In this document: piece by piece, positions 26,246-35,851 of the stretch
Position numbering within the stretch: the first letter of the stretch is position 1
How the letters are laid out: the number at the start of each line of letters is the position of its first letter
Source: Scandinavium sp002470465
GTDB lineage: Bacteria; Pseudomonadota; Gammaproteobacteria; Enterobacterales; Enterobacteriaceae
Direction: 5' to 3'
Assembly: GCF_040750395.1 (NCBI RefSeq)
Contig: NZ_JBFLVD010000006.1
Coordinates: 137,032-201,031 of the forward strand
DNA length: 64,000 nt
The notes under the pieces: model-generated
Databases searched by the model: none
Told to the model about the DNA's origin: nothing
Seen by the model: only the letters and a program-made list of their open reading frames with translations
Program-made: the position numbers and the translations under genes

Positions 26246-26863
26246 ATGAACCGCTTTGTCATTGCGGATCCTCAATGGTGCATCGGATGCAACACCTGCC
26301 TGGCAGCCTGCTCCGATGTCCATAAAGCCCAGGGGCTCCAGCAGCACCCCAGGCTCACGATGGCACGTACCGGCGACCACACCGCCCCGGTGCTGTGTCG
26401 CCACTGCGAAGACGCACCGTGCAAACGGGTGTGTCCGGTCAACGCTATCGCCCTTGAAGGCGACAGCGTGCAGATCAACGAAAGCCTGTGCATCGGCTGC
26501 AAGCTGTGCGGACTGGTGTGTCCGTTCGGGGCGATAACCCCTGCGGGCAGCACGCCGCTGGATGTGCCGAAGCAGTACGAGCACTACGTGCCGGCTTCAA
26601 TGCTCAGCGACGTGCCCGTCAGCGCCGACAGCATGAACCCGTTCCTGAGCTGGAACGCGGGCGTGCGCGCCGTGGCGGTGAAGTGCGACCTGTGCAACTT
26701 CCTGCCGGAAGGCCCGGCCTGCGTGCGCTCCTGTCCGACCAAAGCGCTGCACCTGGTTGAACCGAAAGCCGTGGAGGCGCAGATGAAACAGCGGCGGGCG
26801 CAAACGGCACTTTCAATGCCGGAAACGCTGCCGGGGCGCAACCTGAGCGGGGAGCAAAACTGA
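26246..26863 (+). CDS. hyfA: Hydrogenase-4 type electron-transfer subunit HyfA (4Fe-4S ferredoxin-like)
   Basis: This subunit passes electrons from formate dehydrogenase H to the hydrogenase module. It has 205 residues, the HyfA length, and four cysteine groups: CIGCNTC, CRHCEDAPC, CIGCKLC and CDLC...CVRSCP. The N-terminal stretch (NTCLAACSDVHKAQGLQQHPRL) follows HyfA, not HycB. The ATG at 26246 has a GAGGA ribosome site; a longer frame upstream runs through the promoter. It is the first gene of the hyf operon and overlaps hyfB by one base. Confidence 0.92.
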   Translation: MNRFVIADPQWCIGCNTCLAACSDVHKAQGLQQHPRLTMARTGDHTAPVLCRHCEDAPCKRVCPVNAIALEGDSVQINESLCIGCKLCGLVCPFGAITPAGSTPLDVPKQYEHYVPASMLSDVPVSADSMNPFLSWNAGVRAVAVKCDLCNFLPEGPACVRSCPTKALHLVEPKAVEAQMKQRRAQTALSMPETLPGRNLSGEQN

Positions 26864-28878
26864 TGGATTCACTGCAATTACTGACGTGGTCGCTGGCGCT
26901 GTACGTCGTCAGCGGCGTGATTTCACTGCTGCTGCCAAAAAACGAAACGCTGGCGATTCGCGTGGCCGGAATCGGCGCAATGCTCGGCGGCCTGCTGGGG
27001 TTGTGCAGCGCCGTGCCGCCGTTGTTCAGCGGAGAGGTGCAAACCTGGGTGGCCGCGGGGCCGTTCGATTTCGCCGCCTTCAGCGTGCGCATGGACAGCC
27101 TCGCTGCGTTTATGGTGACGGTGATTTCGCTGCTGGTCACGCTCTGCGCGCTCTATTCGCTCTCCTATATGCGGGAGTATCTCGGCAAGGGCGCGGCGTC
27201 GATGGGCTTCTTTATGAACCTGTTTATCGCCTCGATGGTCGGGCTGGTCGTCATGGACAACGGCTTCTGGTTCATCATCCTGTTCGAGATGATGTCGCTG
27301 GCCTCGTGGTTCCTGGTGATCGCCGACCAGAGCGAAGAGTCGATCAAGGCCGGGCTGCTCTACTTCTTTATCGCCCATGCCGGGTCGGTGCTGATCATGG
27401 TGGCGTTCTTCCTGATGTGGCGCGAAAGCGGCAGTCTGGAATTTGCATCCTTCCGTCAGCTGCATCTTTCGCCGCTGATGGCCTCCATCGTGTTTGTGCT
27501 TGCCTTCCTGGGCTTTGGTGCCAAAGCAGGGATGCTGCCTTTACACAGCTGGCTGCCGCGTGCGCACCCGGCGGCACCTTCTCACGCATCGGCGCTGATG
27601 TCCGGCGTGATGGTGAAAATCGGTATCTTCGGGATCATCAAAGTGGGTGTCGACCTGCTCGGTGCCACCGAAAGCTGGTGGGGGATTATGGTGCTGGCAT
27701 TCGGCGCGGTGTCTTCGGTGCTCGGCGTGCTTTACGCTCTGGCTGAACACGATATCAAACGCCTGCTGGCCTGGCACACCGTGGAGAACATCGGCATCAT
27801 TCTGATGGGCGTTGGCGTAGGGATGGTCGGTATCGCCACGCACCATCCGCTGCTGGCGACCGTGGGTCTGCTCGGGGCGCTGTTCCATCTGCTCAACCAT
27901 GCTTTGTTCAAAGGTTTGCTGTTCCTCGGTGCGGGCGCGGTCATTTTCCGCGTACACACCCGTGACATGGAAAAAATGGGCGGCCTTGCGAAGCTGATGC
28001 CGCTCACCGGTACTGCCTTCCTGATTGGCTGTATGTCGATTTCCGCGCTGCCGCCGCTGAACGGCTTCGTCAGCGAGTGGTTTACCTACCAGTCCCTGTT
28101 CACCATGAGCCACGACGGCGATTTCGCCATGCGTCTCGCCGGGCCGGTTGCCATCGTGATGCTCGCCATCACCGGCGCGCTGGCGGCGATGTGCTTCGTT
28201 AAAGTCTACGGCATCAGCTTCTGCGGAGGGGCTCGCAGCGAAAAAGCGGAGCACGCACGCGAAGTGCCGTGGCAGATGACGGCGGCGATGATCGTCATGG
28301 CGCTGCTGTGCGTGGCGCTGGGCGTTGGCGCATCCGTTGCTGCACCCGTGTTGGCAAAAGTGGCGAGTTCTCTCGTGCACGCGCCAGAGCTTATCGTGGC
28401 GAACAACTCGCTGCTTCAGCCGGGCAACAGCGCTCAGGCCATGCTTTCTCCTGCCATTTCCTTTTTGCTACTGCTTGGCCTGCCGTTGCTGCCGCTGGCG
28501 GTGTGGTGGGTGCTGCGTGGCGATCGCGGGGCGTTTCGCCGCAAGGGGTCACCGTGGGCGTGCGGCTACGGCTGGGAGCAGGAGATGTCTGCTTCCGCAG
28601 GCAGCTTCACTCAGCCTTTGCGCGTGATGTTTGGCCCGCTGTACCGGATGCGCAAGCAGCTCGACCCTTCTGAAGCGCTCGGGCGCAGCCTGAGCAAAGT
28701 CACTGACGGTGCTGCTGCGGTCGAGCCGTTCTGGGATGAACGCATTATCTGGCCGCTGGTGCGCCTTGTTCAGCGCGCCGGTTCGGGCATCCAGCGGATG
28801 CAGAGCGGGGACTTCCGCCTTTACTGCCTGTATGTGGTGGTGGCGCTGGTTGTCCTGTTACTGACCGTGGCCCTGTGA
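26863..28878 (+). CDS. hyfB: Hydrogenase-4 membrane subunit HyfB
   Basis: HyfB is an antiporter-like (NuoL/HycC type) membrane subunit of the FHL complex. The 671-residue protein has about 16 hydrophobic segments with the conserved proton-antiporter blocks MMSLASWFLVI, HSWLPRAHPAAPSHASALMSGVMVKIG and KRLLAWHTVENIG. The C-terminal tail carries ACGYGWEQEM and SGDFRLYCLYVV as in E. coli HyfB. It is the largest membrane subunit and is followed by hyfC after 10 bases. Confidence 0.94.
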   Translation: MDSLQLLTWSLALYVVSGVISLLLPKNETLAIRVAGIGAMLGGLLGLCSAVPPLFSGEVQTWVAAGPFDFAAFSVRMDSLAAFMVTVISLLVTLCALYSLSYMREYLGKGAASMGFFMNLFIASMVGLVVMDNGFWFIILFEMMSLASWFLVIADQSEESIKAGLLYFFIAHAGSVLIMVAFFLMWRESGSLEFASFRQLHLSPLMASIVFVLAFLGFGAKAGMLPLHSWLPRAHPAAPSHASALMSGVMVKIGIFGIIKVGVDLLGATESWWGIMVLAFGAVSSVLGVLYALAEHDIKRLLAWHTVENIGIILMGVGVGMVGIATHHPLLATVGLLGALFHLLNHALFKGLLFLGAGAVIFRVHTRDMEKMGGLAKLMPLTGTAFLIGCMSISALPPLNGFVSEWFTYQSLFTMSHDGDFAMRLAGPVAIVMLAITGALAAMCFVKVYGISFCGGARSEKAEHAREVPWQMTAAMIVMALLCVALGVGASVAAPVLAKVASSLVHAPELIVANNSLLQPGNSAQAMLSPAISFLLLLGLPLLPLAVWWVLRGDRGAFRRKGSPWACGYGWEQEMSASAGSFTQPLRVMFGPLYRMRKQLDPSEALGRSLSKVTDGAAAVEPFWDERIIWPLVRLVQRAGSGIQRMQSGDFRLYCLYVVVALVVLLLTVAL

Positions 28879-28888
28879 GGAGAGTGAG

Positions 28889-29839
28889 ATGGTAATCCAA
28901 CAAACGCCAGAGTGGGGCATGGGGCTGTTCGCCGTGATTCAGGCCGCCATTTTGCTGGCGCTGACGCCGCTGTTAACCGGCATTTCCCGTCAGATCCGCG
29001 CACGTATGCATTCGCGTCGCGGGCCGGGCATCATGCAGGACTATCGCGACCTGGTGAAGCTGTTGAAGCGTCAGCCGGTCGGCCCCGATCGCTCCGGCGC
29101 CATGTTCCGCATCATGCCGTGGGTGCTGCTCAGCAGCATGCTGCTGGTGGCAATGGCGCTGCCGGTGTTCACGCAAACTTCGCCGTTCGGCGGCGCAGGG
29201 GATCTGATCACCCTGCTGTACCTGTTCGCGCTGTTCCGCTTCTTCTTTGCTCTCTCCGGACTCGACAGCAGTTCGACCTTTGCGGGCATCGGTGCCAGCC
29301 GTGAGCTGACGCTGGGTATCCTGGTGGAGCCGATTCTGATCCTCGGCCTGCTGGTTGTGGCGCTGATTGTCGGTTCAACCAACATTGGCACCATCAGCGC
29401 GGCCCTTTCTGAGGGCTGGAGCTCGCCGTTGGCCATCTTTATGGCGTTCCTCGCCTGCGGTTTCGCTTCATTTATCGAGATGGGCAAGATTCCCTTCGAC
29501 GTCGCCGAAGCCGAGCAGGAACTTCAGGAAGGGCCGCTGACGGAATACTCCGGCTCCGACTTCGCGCTGGTGAAGTGGGGGATTGGCCTGAAGCAGGTTG
29601 TGGTGGCGGAGATGTTCCTTGCGGTGTTCATTCCGTTTGGCAAAGCCGCAAGCCTGAGTCCGTCGGCGCTGCTGCTGGCGCTGGCGATCGCCCTCATCAA
29701 GCTGCTGGTGGTATTTGTGCTGGCGTCGCTGGTGGAGAACTCGCTGGCGCGCGGCCGCTTCCTGCTGACGCATCACGTCACGTGGCTTGGGTTCGGCGTC
29801 GCGGCGCTGGCTTTCGTCTTCTATTTCACCGGTCTGTAA
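28889..29839 (+). CDS. hyfC: Hydrogenase-4 membrane subunit HyfC
   Basis: HyfC is the NuoH/HycD-type subunit that anchors the hydrogenase arm in the membrane. The 316-residue protein has about eight membrane segments, the cytoplasmic loop RARMHSRRGPGIMQDYRDL, and the invariant EMGKIPFDVAEAEQELQEGPLTEYSG block that contacts the large subunit. A GGAG ribosome site precedes the ATG; hyfD follows after 13 bases. Confidence 0.94.
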   Translation: MVIQQTPEWGMGLFAVIQAAILLALTPLLTGISRQIRARMHSRRGPGIMQDYRDLVKLLKRQPVGPDRSGAMFRIMPWVLLSSMLLVAMALPVFTQTSPFGGAGDLITLLYLFALFRFFFALSGLDSSSTFAGIGASRELTLGILVEPILILGLLVVALIVGSTNIGTISAALSEGWSSPLAIFMAFLACGFASFIEMGKIPFDVAEAEQELQEGPLTEYSGSDFALVKWGIGLKQVVVAEMFLAVFIPFGKAASLSPSALLLALAIALIKLLVVFVLASLVENSLARGRFLLTHHVTWLGFGVAALAFVFYFTGL

Positions 29840-29852
29840 GGAGCGCCGAGAA

Positions 29853-31295
29853 ATGATGGAAAAAATCGCGCTGACGACCCTGCTGGTGCCGTTTATTGGC
29901 GCGCTGCTGACGGCCTGTTCGCCGAAACCCGTGGCGAAGAATATCTGTAGCCTGTTTGCGCTGTTTGCCACGCTCGGCACCGCCGTGCTTGGCTGGCAGT
30001 TTCTGGCGGGGGGAAAAGCGGATGCGACTTACACGCTGGTCAGCTATCACGGCGTGGCGCTGTTCGGCTTCACCGTTGACCGACTCAGTACGCTGATTGC
30101 CTTTGCTGTGGTGTTCCTCGGCCTGCTGGTGAGCCTCTATTCCACCGGGTACTTAACCCGTGGCAACCGCGAACACCCGCACGATGGTGACAACCGCTAC
30201 TACGCGTTCCTGCTGATCTTCATCGGGGCGATGGCGGGGCTGGTGCTTTCCTCAACGCTGCTCGGGCAGCTGCTGTTCTTCGAAATCACCGGGGGCTGTT
30301 CCTGGGCGCTGATTGGCTATTACCAGACGCCGAAGTCTCAGCGCTCGGCGATGAAAGCGCTGCTGATTACCCACGTCGCATCGCTTGGCCTGTACCTCGC
30401 GGCGGCGACGCTGTTCCTCAACACCGGCACCTTTGCGCTGAGCGCATTAAGTCAGCTGCAAGGTTCGGCGAGCTACATCGTTTACGGCGGCATTCTGTTT
30501 GCGGCCTGGGGGAAATCAGCCCAGCTGCCGATGCAGGCCTGGCTGCCGGATGCAATGGAAGCGCCAACCCCAGTCAGCGCTTACTTACATGCCGCTTCAA
30601 TGGTGAAAGTGGGCGTTTACATCTTTGCCCGCGCCATTCTGGAAGGCGGCAACGTACCGCACGCCATCGGCTGGGTGGGCATCGTGATGGCGACGATCAC
30701 CATGATCTACGGCTTCATGATGTACCTGCCGCAGAAGGACATGAAGCGCCTGCTGGCGTGGTCGACCATCACCCAGCTGGCGTGGATGTTCCTGGCCCTC
30801 TCCATGGCGGCGCTTGGCTCTAAGCAGGCGCTCAATGGCGGCATTGCCTACATCTTCAACCACGCGTTTGCCAAAAGCCTGTTCTTCCTCGTGGCGGGGG
30901 CTTTCAGCTACAGCTGCGGGACGCGTCTGCTGCCGAAGCTGCGCGGCGTGATGAGCAAATCACCGCTGCTGGGCATCGGCTTCTGCGTGGCGGCACTGGC
31001 GATTGCCGGCGTGCCGCCGTTCAACGGCTTCTTCAGTAAATTCCCCGTCTTTGCCGCAGGGTTCACGCTTTCCAGCGCGCACTGGGAGCTGATCCCGGTG
31101 ATGGTGCTGGCGCTGGTGGAATCAGTGGCGAGCTTCGCGTGGCTGATTTACTGGTTCGGGCGCGTGGTGCCGGGCGAACCGAGTCCGGAAGTGGCAGAGA
31201 TGTCGCCGCTGCCGCTGGCAATGCGCGCGGTGCTTATCGTGCTGGTGGTGATGTCGCTGTGTTCCAGCGTGATTGCCGCGATGTGGCTTAATTAA
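29853..31295 (+). CDS. hyfD: Hydrogenase-4 membrane subunit HyfD
   Basis: HyfD is a second NuoL/M/N-like antiporter subunit, present in hydrogenase-4 (FHL-2) complexes and absent from hydrogenase-3. The 480-residue protein has about 14 hydrophobic helices, with STGYLT, FFEITGGCSWALI, AQLPMQAWLPDAMEAPTPVSAYLHAA and KRLLAWSTITQLAW. The start is ATG 29853, nine bases after GGAG; the next codon is also ATG. The frame extends further upstream into hyfC without similarity. Confidence 0.93.
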   Translation: MMEKIALTTLLVPFIGALLTACSPKPVAKNICSLFALFATLGTAVLGWQFLAGGKADATYTLVSYHGVALFGFTVDRLSTLIAFAVVFLGLLVSLYSTGYLTRGNREHPHDGDNRYYAFLLIFIGAMAGLVLSSTLLGQLLFFEITGGCSWALIGYYQTPKSQRSAMKALLITHVASLGLYLAAATLFLNTGTFALSALSQLQGSASYIVYGGILFAAWGKSAQLPMQAWLPDAMEAPTPVSAYLHAASMVKVGVYIFARAILEGGNVPHAIGWVGIVMATITMIYGFMMYLPQKDMKRLLAWSTITQLAWMFLALSMAALGSKQALNGGIAYIFNHAFAKSLFFLVAGAFSYSCGTRLLPKLRGVMSKSPLLGIGFCVAALAIAGVPPFNGFFSKFPVFAAGFTLSSAHWELIPVMVLALVESVASFAWLIYWFGRVVPGEPSPEVAEMSPLPLAMRAVLIVLVVMSLCSSVIAAMWLN

Positions 31296-31305
31296 GGAGA
31301 CGACG

Positions 31306-31956
31306 ATGACCGGAACCTTACTCGTCAATAATCTCGCCGGGCTGATGATGGTGACGTCACTGCTGGTGATTGGCGCGAAACGTCCGCGCAGCGCCTGCTG
31401 GTTTTACGCCCTGCAGTCGCTGGTGCTGGTGCTGATTTTCTTCACCCTTTCCCAAACGCTTGAGTCTGAACAGCTGCTGATGTGGTCCTTCAGCGCCCTG
31501 CTGACCAAGGTCATTCTGGTGCCGATTGTCATGGGCTTCGCGCTGCGCAAGCTTGCCGATCCGCAGGCCGACAAACCGTTGATTAGCCCGGCGCTGCTGA
31601 TGCTCGCCGCGGCGGTGATTGTGGTGCTTTGCTGGCTGGTTGTGCGCCCGGTGCAGCTTCCCCTGTTGCTTGATCTGAAACCCGCGCTGGCGGTGGCACT
31701 TGGCCACTTCCTGCTGGGGCTGCTGTGCATCGTCACCCAGCGCAACATCATTCGTCAGGTGTTTGGCTATTGCCTGATGGAAAACGGTTCGCATCTGGTG
31801 CTGGCGCTGCTGGCTCACAGGGCGCCGGAGCTGGTGGAGATTGGTATCGCCACCGACGCGATTTTCGCGGTGATTGTCATGGTGCTGCTGGTGAGAAAAA
31901 TCTGGCGCACGCTCGGCACGCTGGACGTGAACCAACTGACGGCGTTGAAGGGATAA
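31306..31956 (+). CDS. hyfE: Hydrogenase-4 membrane subunit HyfE
   Basis: HyfE has 216 residues from the ATG at 31306, equal to E. coli HyfE, with a NuoK-like set of hydrophobic helices and the conserved C-terminal segment GYCLMENGSHLVLALLA. It has no counterpart in the hyc operon, so it marks the locus as hydrogenase-4 type. An AAGGAG site lies just upstream. Confidence 0.94.
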   Translation: MTGTLLVNNLAGLMMVTSLLVIGAKRPRSACWFYALQSLVLVLIFFTLSQTLESEQLLMWSFSALLTKVILVPIVMGFALRKLADPQADKPLISPALLMLAAAVIVVLCWLVVRPVQLPLLLDLKPALAVALGHFLLGLLCIVTQRNIIRQVFGYCLMENGSHLVLALLAHRAPELVEIGIATDAIFAVIVMVLLVRKIWRTLGTLDVNQLTALKG

Positions 31957-31960
31957 CACA

Positions 31961-33547
31961 ATGAGTCATTCTGCTATTTTCACATTTCTTCTGCTGACGC
32001 CGCTTGTATTCGCGCTGCTGGCCTTTGCCTGCCAGCGCCTCGGCACGGCGTCTCGTTCGGCGGTCACGCTGCTGCATGGCGTGGGCATCCTGGTGCTGCT
32101 GGCGATAACCCTTTACGCCGTGAGCGTGGTCTACCAACAGGGTGAGATGTTCTCCACGAATCTGTGGCTGCACCTCGACAGCCTGAGCGCGCTGTTCCTG
32201 GCGCTGCTTGGGATAATCGGGTTTCTCACCGGACTTTACTCGATGGGCTATATGCGCCACGAGGTCGACGAAGGAGAGATTTCCGTCGCCACGCTGTGCA
32301 ACTACTACGGCTTCTTCCACCTGTTCCTCTTCACCATGATGCTGGTGGTGACCAGCAACAACCTGATCGTGATGTGGGCGGCGATTGAAGCGACTACGCT
32401 CAGCTCGGCGTTTCTGGTGGGGATTTACGGCCAGCGCTCGTCGCTGGAAGCGGCGTGGAAGTACATCATCATCTGTACCGTTGGCGTGGCATTCGGCCTG
32501 TTTGGCACCATTCTGGTGTACGCCAACGCCGCGAGCTTTATGCCTGACCCGCACAACGCCATTTTCTGGAGTGAAGTGCTGAAGCATGCGGCACAGCTCG
32601 ATCCCACGCTGATGCATCTGGCGTTCGTGTTTGTGCTGATTGGCTTCGGCACCAAAACCGGGCTGTTCCCGATGCATGCCTGGCTGCCGGACGCGCACAG
32701 TGAAGCGCCAAGCCCGACAAGTGCGCTGTTGTCCGCCGTACTGCTGAACTGCGCGCTGCTGGTGATTATCCGTTTCCACATCATCATCACTCAGACCCTC
32801 GGCTCCGCCTTCCCGAATACGCTGCTGGTGATTTTCGGCCTGCTCTCCGTGGCGGTGGCGGCGTTCTTCATTCTGGTTCAGCAGGACGTTAAGCGCCTGC
32901 TGGCTTACTCCAGCGTGGAAAACATGGGGCTTATCGCCGTGGCGCTTGGCATCGGCGGGCCGCTGGGCGTGCTGGCAGCGCTGCTGCATACGCTGAACCA
33001 CAGCCTCGCGAAAACGCTGCTGTTCTGCGGTTCGGGCAACGTGCTGCTTAAGTACGGCACGCGCGATCTTGGCGTGGTGCGCGGCATGCTGAAGCTGATG
33101 CCGTTCAGCGCGGTACTGTTGGCCGCGGGTGCGCTGGCGCTCGGCGGGATGCCGCCGTTCAACGTCTTCCTCAGCGAATTTATGGTGGTGACCGCAGGAC
33201 TGGCTGCCGGGCATATCTGGCTGACCATCGGCCTGCTGTTGCTGCTGACCGTGGTGCTCGGCGGCCTGGTGCGCATGATCGCCTGCCTGCTGTTCGGCGC
33301 TGCGCCTGAAGCAACAAGCCGCGGTGAGCTGGGCTGGCTGACCACCGCGCCGATGGCGATTTTACTGGTGCTGATGCTGGTTATGGGCACCCACATTCCG
33401 CAGCCGGTGAGCCGCCTGCTGGAAAATGCCGCGTCGATTGTGATGCAGCAATCCCCGCATGAATTTCAGTGGCCGTGGGCGGGTAAAACCGCTTCAGCCA
33501 CGACCCCCCGTCTTTGCACCCGCGAGTGCGCTGGAGAAATGAAGTGA
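31961..33547 (+). CDS. hyfF: Hydrogenase-4 membrane subunit HyfF
   Basis: HyfF is the third antiporter-like (NuoN/NuoL type) subunit of hydrogenase-4. The 528-residue protein has about 14 helices with the motifs WAAIEATTLSSAFLVG, FPMHAWLPDAHSEAPSPTSALLSA and KRLLAYSSVENMG. It starts four bases after hyfE, and its last codons overlap the GTG start of hyfG. Confidence 0.93.
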   Translation: MSHSAIFTFLLLTPLVFALLAFACQRLGTASRSAVTLLHGVGILVLLAITLYAVSVVYQQGEMFSTNLWLHLDSLSALFLALLGIIGFLTGLYSMGYMRHEVDEGEISVATLCNYYGFFHLFLFTMMLVVTSNNLIVMWAAIEATTLSSAFLVGIYGQRSSLEAAWKYIIICTVGVAFGLFGTILVYANAASFMPDPHNAIFWSEVLKHAAQLDPTLMHLAFVFVLIGFGTKTGLFPMHAWLPDAHSEAPSPTSALLSAVLLNCALLVIIRFHIIITQTLGSAFPNTLLVIFGLLSVAVAAFFILVQQDVKRLLAYSSVENMGLIAVALGIGGPLGVLAALLHTLNHSLAKTLLFCGSGNVLLKYGTRDLGVVRGMLKLMPFSAVLLAAGALALGGMPPFNVFLSEFMVVTAGLAAGHIWLTIGLLLLLTVVLGGLVRMIACLLFGAAPEATSRGELGWLTTAPMAILLVLMLVMGTHIPQPVSRLLENAASIVMQQSPHEFQWPWAGKTASATTPRLCTRECAGEMK

Positions 33548-35280
33548 GCTATCAACAATATATGAACGGCCTCGCGCAGGGCGATGTACTGGGCAATGGC
33601 TATCTGGCCGCCGTCCGGGAGAAGTTTCCGGGTGCGGTGCTGGACGAAGAGCGCCAGACTCACGATCAGGTGACGATTACGGTCAAAATCAACCAGCTGC
33701 CTGAGATTGTTGAGTTTCTCTACTACGGCTGCGGCGGCTGGCTGCCGGTGCTGTTCGGCAACGACGAGCGCACGCTCAACGGCCATTTCGCCGTTTATTA
33801 CGCGCTGTCGATGGAAGAGGGCGAGAAGTGCTGGGTGGTGGTGAAGGGGCTGGTCGATGGCTCGCTGGAGTTTCCGTCCGTCACGCCGCGCGTGCCCGCC
33901 GCCGTGTGGGGCGAGCGTGAAGTTCGCGATATGTATGGCCTGAAGCCCGTTGGCCTGCCTGACGAACGCCGTCTGGTGCTGCCGGACGACTGGCCGGACG
34001 AGATGTATCCGCTGCGTAAAGACGCGATGGACTACCGCCAGCGCCCGGCGCCGACCACCGAAACGGAAACCTATCCGTTCATCAACGACGGCGACAGCAA
34101 GGCGCGCGTGGTGCCAATTGGCCCGATGCACATCACCTCTGACGAACCGGGCCACTTCCGCCTGTTCGTCGATGGCGAAACCATTGTCGACGCCGATTAC
34201 CGCCTGTTCTACGTCCACCGTGGGATGGAAAAGCTCGCGGAAACCCGCATGGGCTACAACGAAGTGACGTTCCTCTCCGACCGCGTTTGCGGCATTTGCG
34301 GCTTTGCGCACAGCGTGGCCTACACCACGTCGGTGGAAAACGCGCTGGGCATCGTGGTGCCGCAGCGTGCGCACACCATCCGCTCAATTTTGCTGGAGGT
34401 GGAGCGCCTGCACAGCCATCTGCTGAATATCGGCCTCTCCAGCCACTTTGTTGGTTTCGATACCGGCTTTATGCAGTTTTTCCGCGTTCGTGAAAAATCA
34501 ATGATGATGGCGGAGCTGCTCACCGGTTCGCGTAAAACCTACGGCCTGAACCTGATTGGCGGCATTCGTCGCGACATCCTCAAAGAGCAGCGCGTCAAAA
34601 CCATTCAGCTGGTGCGTGAGATGCGCGCCGAGGTGACTGAGCTGGTCGACATGCTGCTCTCCACGCCGAACATCGGCCAGCGCACCCAGGGCGTCGGCAT
34701 TCTCGACCGCCAGGTTGCGCGTGACTACAGCCCGGTTGGCCCACTGATCCGCGGCAGCGGATTCAGGCGCGATATGCGTTTTGACCACCCGTATTCGGAT
34801 TACGGCAACCTGCCGAAAACCCTGTTTGCCTATGACGGCGGCGATGTCTTCTCCCGTGTGATGGTGCGCGTGAAGGAAACCTTCGATTCGCTGGCGATGA
34901 TTGAGTACGCGCTGGACACCATGGGCAACGGCCCGCTGCTGACCGAAGGCTTCACCTATCAGCCGCACAAATTTGCGCTTGGCTACGTGGAAGCGCCGCG
35001 CGGTGAGGACGTGCACTGGAGCATGCTCGGCGACAACCAGAAGCTGTTCCGCTGGCGCTGCCGCGCGGCGACGTACGCTAACTGGCCGGTGCTGCGCTAT
35101 ATGCTGCGCGGCAATACCGTGTCGGATGCGCCGCTGATTATCGGCAGCCTTGATCCGTGCTACTCCTGCACCGACCGCGTGACGCTGGTGGACGTGCGCA
35201 AACGCAAATCGACCACCGTGCCGTACAAAGAGATTGAACGTTATAGCATTGAGCGCAAGCACTCGCCGCTGCTCAAGTAA
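33544..35280 (+). CDS. hyfG: Hydrogenase-4 large (catalytic NiFe) subunit HyfG
   Basis: HyfG holds the NiFe site that evolves hydrogen. The 578-residue protein fuses a NuoC-like domain (about 1-170) to a NuoD-like catalytic domain. The NiFe cysteines are C249 and C252 (RVCGICG) and C539 and C542 (DPCYSC). After R545 a 33-residue tail remains, the kind removed by the HycI endopeptidase. The start is GTG 33544, four bases inside hyfF with GGAG six bases upstream; 10 extra upstream codons are unlikely. Confidence 0.95.
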   Translation: MSYQQYMNGLAQGDVLGNGYLAAVREKFPGAVLDEERQTHDQVTITVKINQLPEIVEFLYYGCGGWLPVLFGNDERTLNGHFAVYYALSMEEGEKCWVVVKGLVDGSLEFPSVTPRVPAAVWGEREVRDMYGLKPVGLPDERRLVLPDDWPDEMYPLRKDAMDYRQRPAPTTETETYPFINDGDSKARVVPIGPMHITSDEPGHFRLFVDGETIVDADYRLFYVHRGMEKLAETRMGYNEVTFLSDRVCGICGFAHSVAYTTSVENALGIVVPQRAHTIRSILLEVERLHSHLLNIGLSSHFVGFDTGFMQFFRVREKSMMMAELLTGSRKTYGLNLIGGIRRDILKEQRVKTIQLVREMRAEVTELVDMLLSTPNIGQRTQGVGILDRQVARDYSPVGPLIRGSGFRRDMRFDHPYSDYGNLPKTLFAYDGGDVFSRVMVRVKETFDSLAMIEYALDTMGNGPLLTEGFTYQPHKFALGYVEAPRGEDVHWSMLGDNQKLFRWRCRAATYANWPVLRYMLRGNTVSDAPLIIGSLDPCYSCTDRVTLVDVRKRKSTTVPYKEIERYSIERKHSPLLK

Positions 35281-35290
35281 GGATTAAACG

Positions 35291-35851
35291 ATGCTGAAAC
35301 TGTTTAAAACCATCCTGAAAGCGGGCGAACCGACGGTCAAATATCCGTTTGCGCCGCTGGAGATCAGCCCCGATTTTCGCGGCAGGCCTGAACTGGATCC
35401 GCAGCAGTGTATCGCCTGCGCGGCCTGCACTTCTGCATGCCCGGCGAACGCCCTGACGATGGAAACCCATCCGGAAAGCAACGAGCGCACCTGGCAGCTG
35501 TTTATCGGCCGCTGCATTTTCTGTGGCCGCTGCGAAGAGGTTTGCCCGACGAAGGCGATTCGCCTGACCAACGACTTTGAGCTGGCGGTGACCAATAAAG
35601 CCGATCTGTACGTCAAAGCGGTATTTCGTTTGCAGCACTGTGAAGTCTGCAAGCAGCCGTACACGCCGGAAAAATCGGCGCAGTATGCGGTGGAGCTGCT
35701 GCGCCAGTCCGGCGTCAGCGATGAAGCGCTGGCGGGCATGACGTCGCAGTTCACCACCTGCCCGGCGTGCAAGCGTCAGCAGACGGTGGGCCAGCACGAC
35801 CAGCGTATGTTCAGCGTATCCGCAGCGGAGGTCTCTCATGAGCGAGTTTAA
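35291..35851 (+). CDS. hyfH: Hydrogenase-4 Fe-S subunit HyfH
   Basis: HyfH is a NuoI/HycF-type ferredoxin subunit. The 186-residue protein has two 4Fe-4S motifs (CIACAACTSACP and CIFCGRCEEVCP) and two CxxC pairs (CEVC and CPAC) in the C-terminal part that could bind zinc or another centre. It overlaps the hyfI start by 14 bases. Confidence 0.94.
   Translation: MLKLFKTILKAGEPTVKYPFAPLEISPDFRGRPELDPQQCIACAACTSACPANALTMETHPESNERTWQLFIGRCIFCGRCEEVCPTKAIRLTNDFELAVTNKADLYVKAVFRLQHCEVCKQPYTPEKSAQYAVELLRQSGVSDEALAGMTSQFTTCPACKRQQTVGQHDQRMFSVSAAEVSHERV

Noticed and set aside
31877..33214. 445-codon open frame opposite hyfF
   Set aside because: It is antisense to a membrane subunit with intact antiporter motifs; the composition is His/Gln/Arg-rich without domains.
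33514..33543. Upstream start for hyfG inside hyfF
   Set aside because: The ten added residues have no family support; the GTG at 33544 has a well-placed GGAG site.
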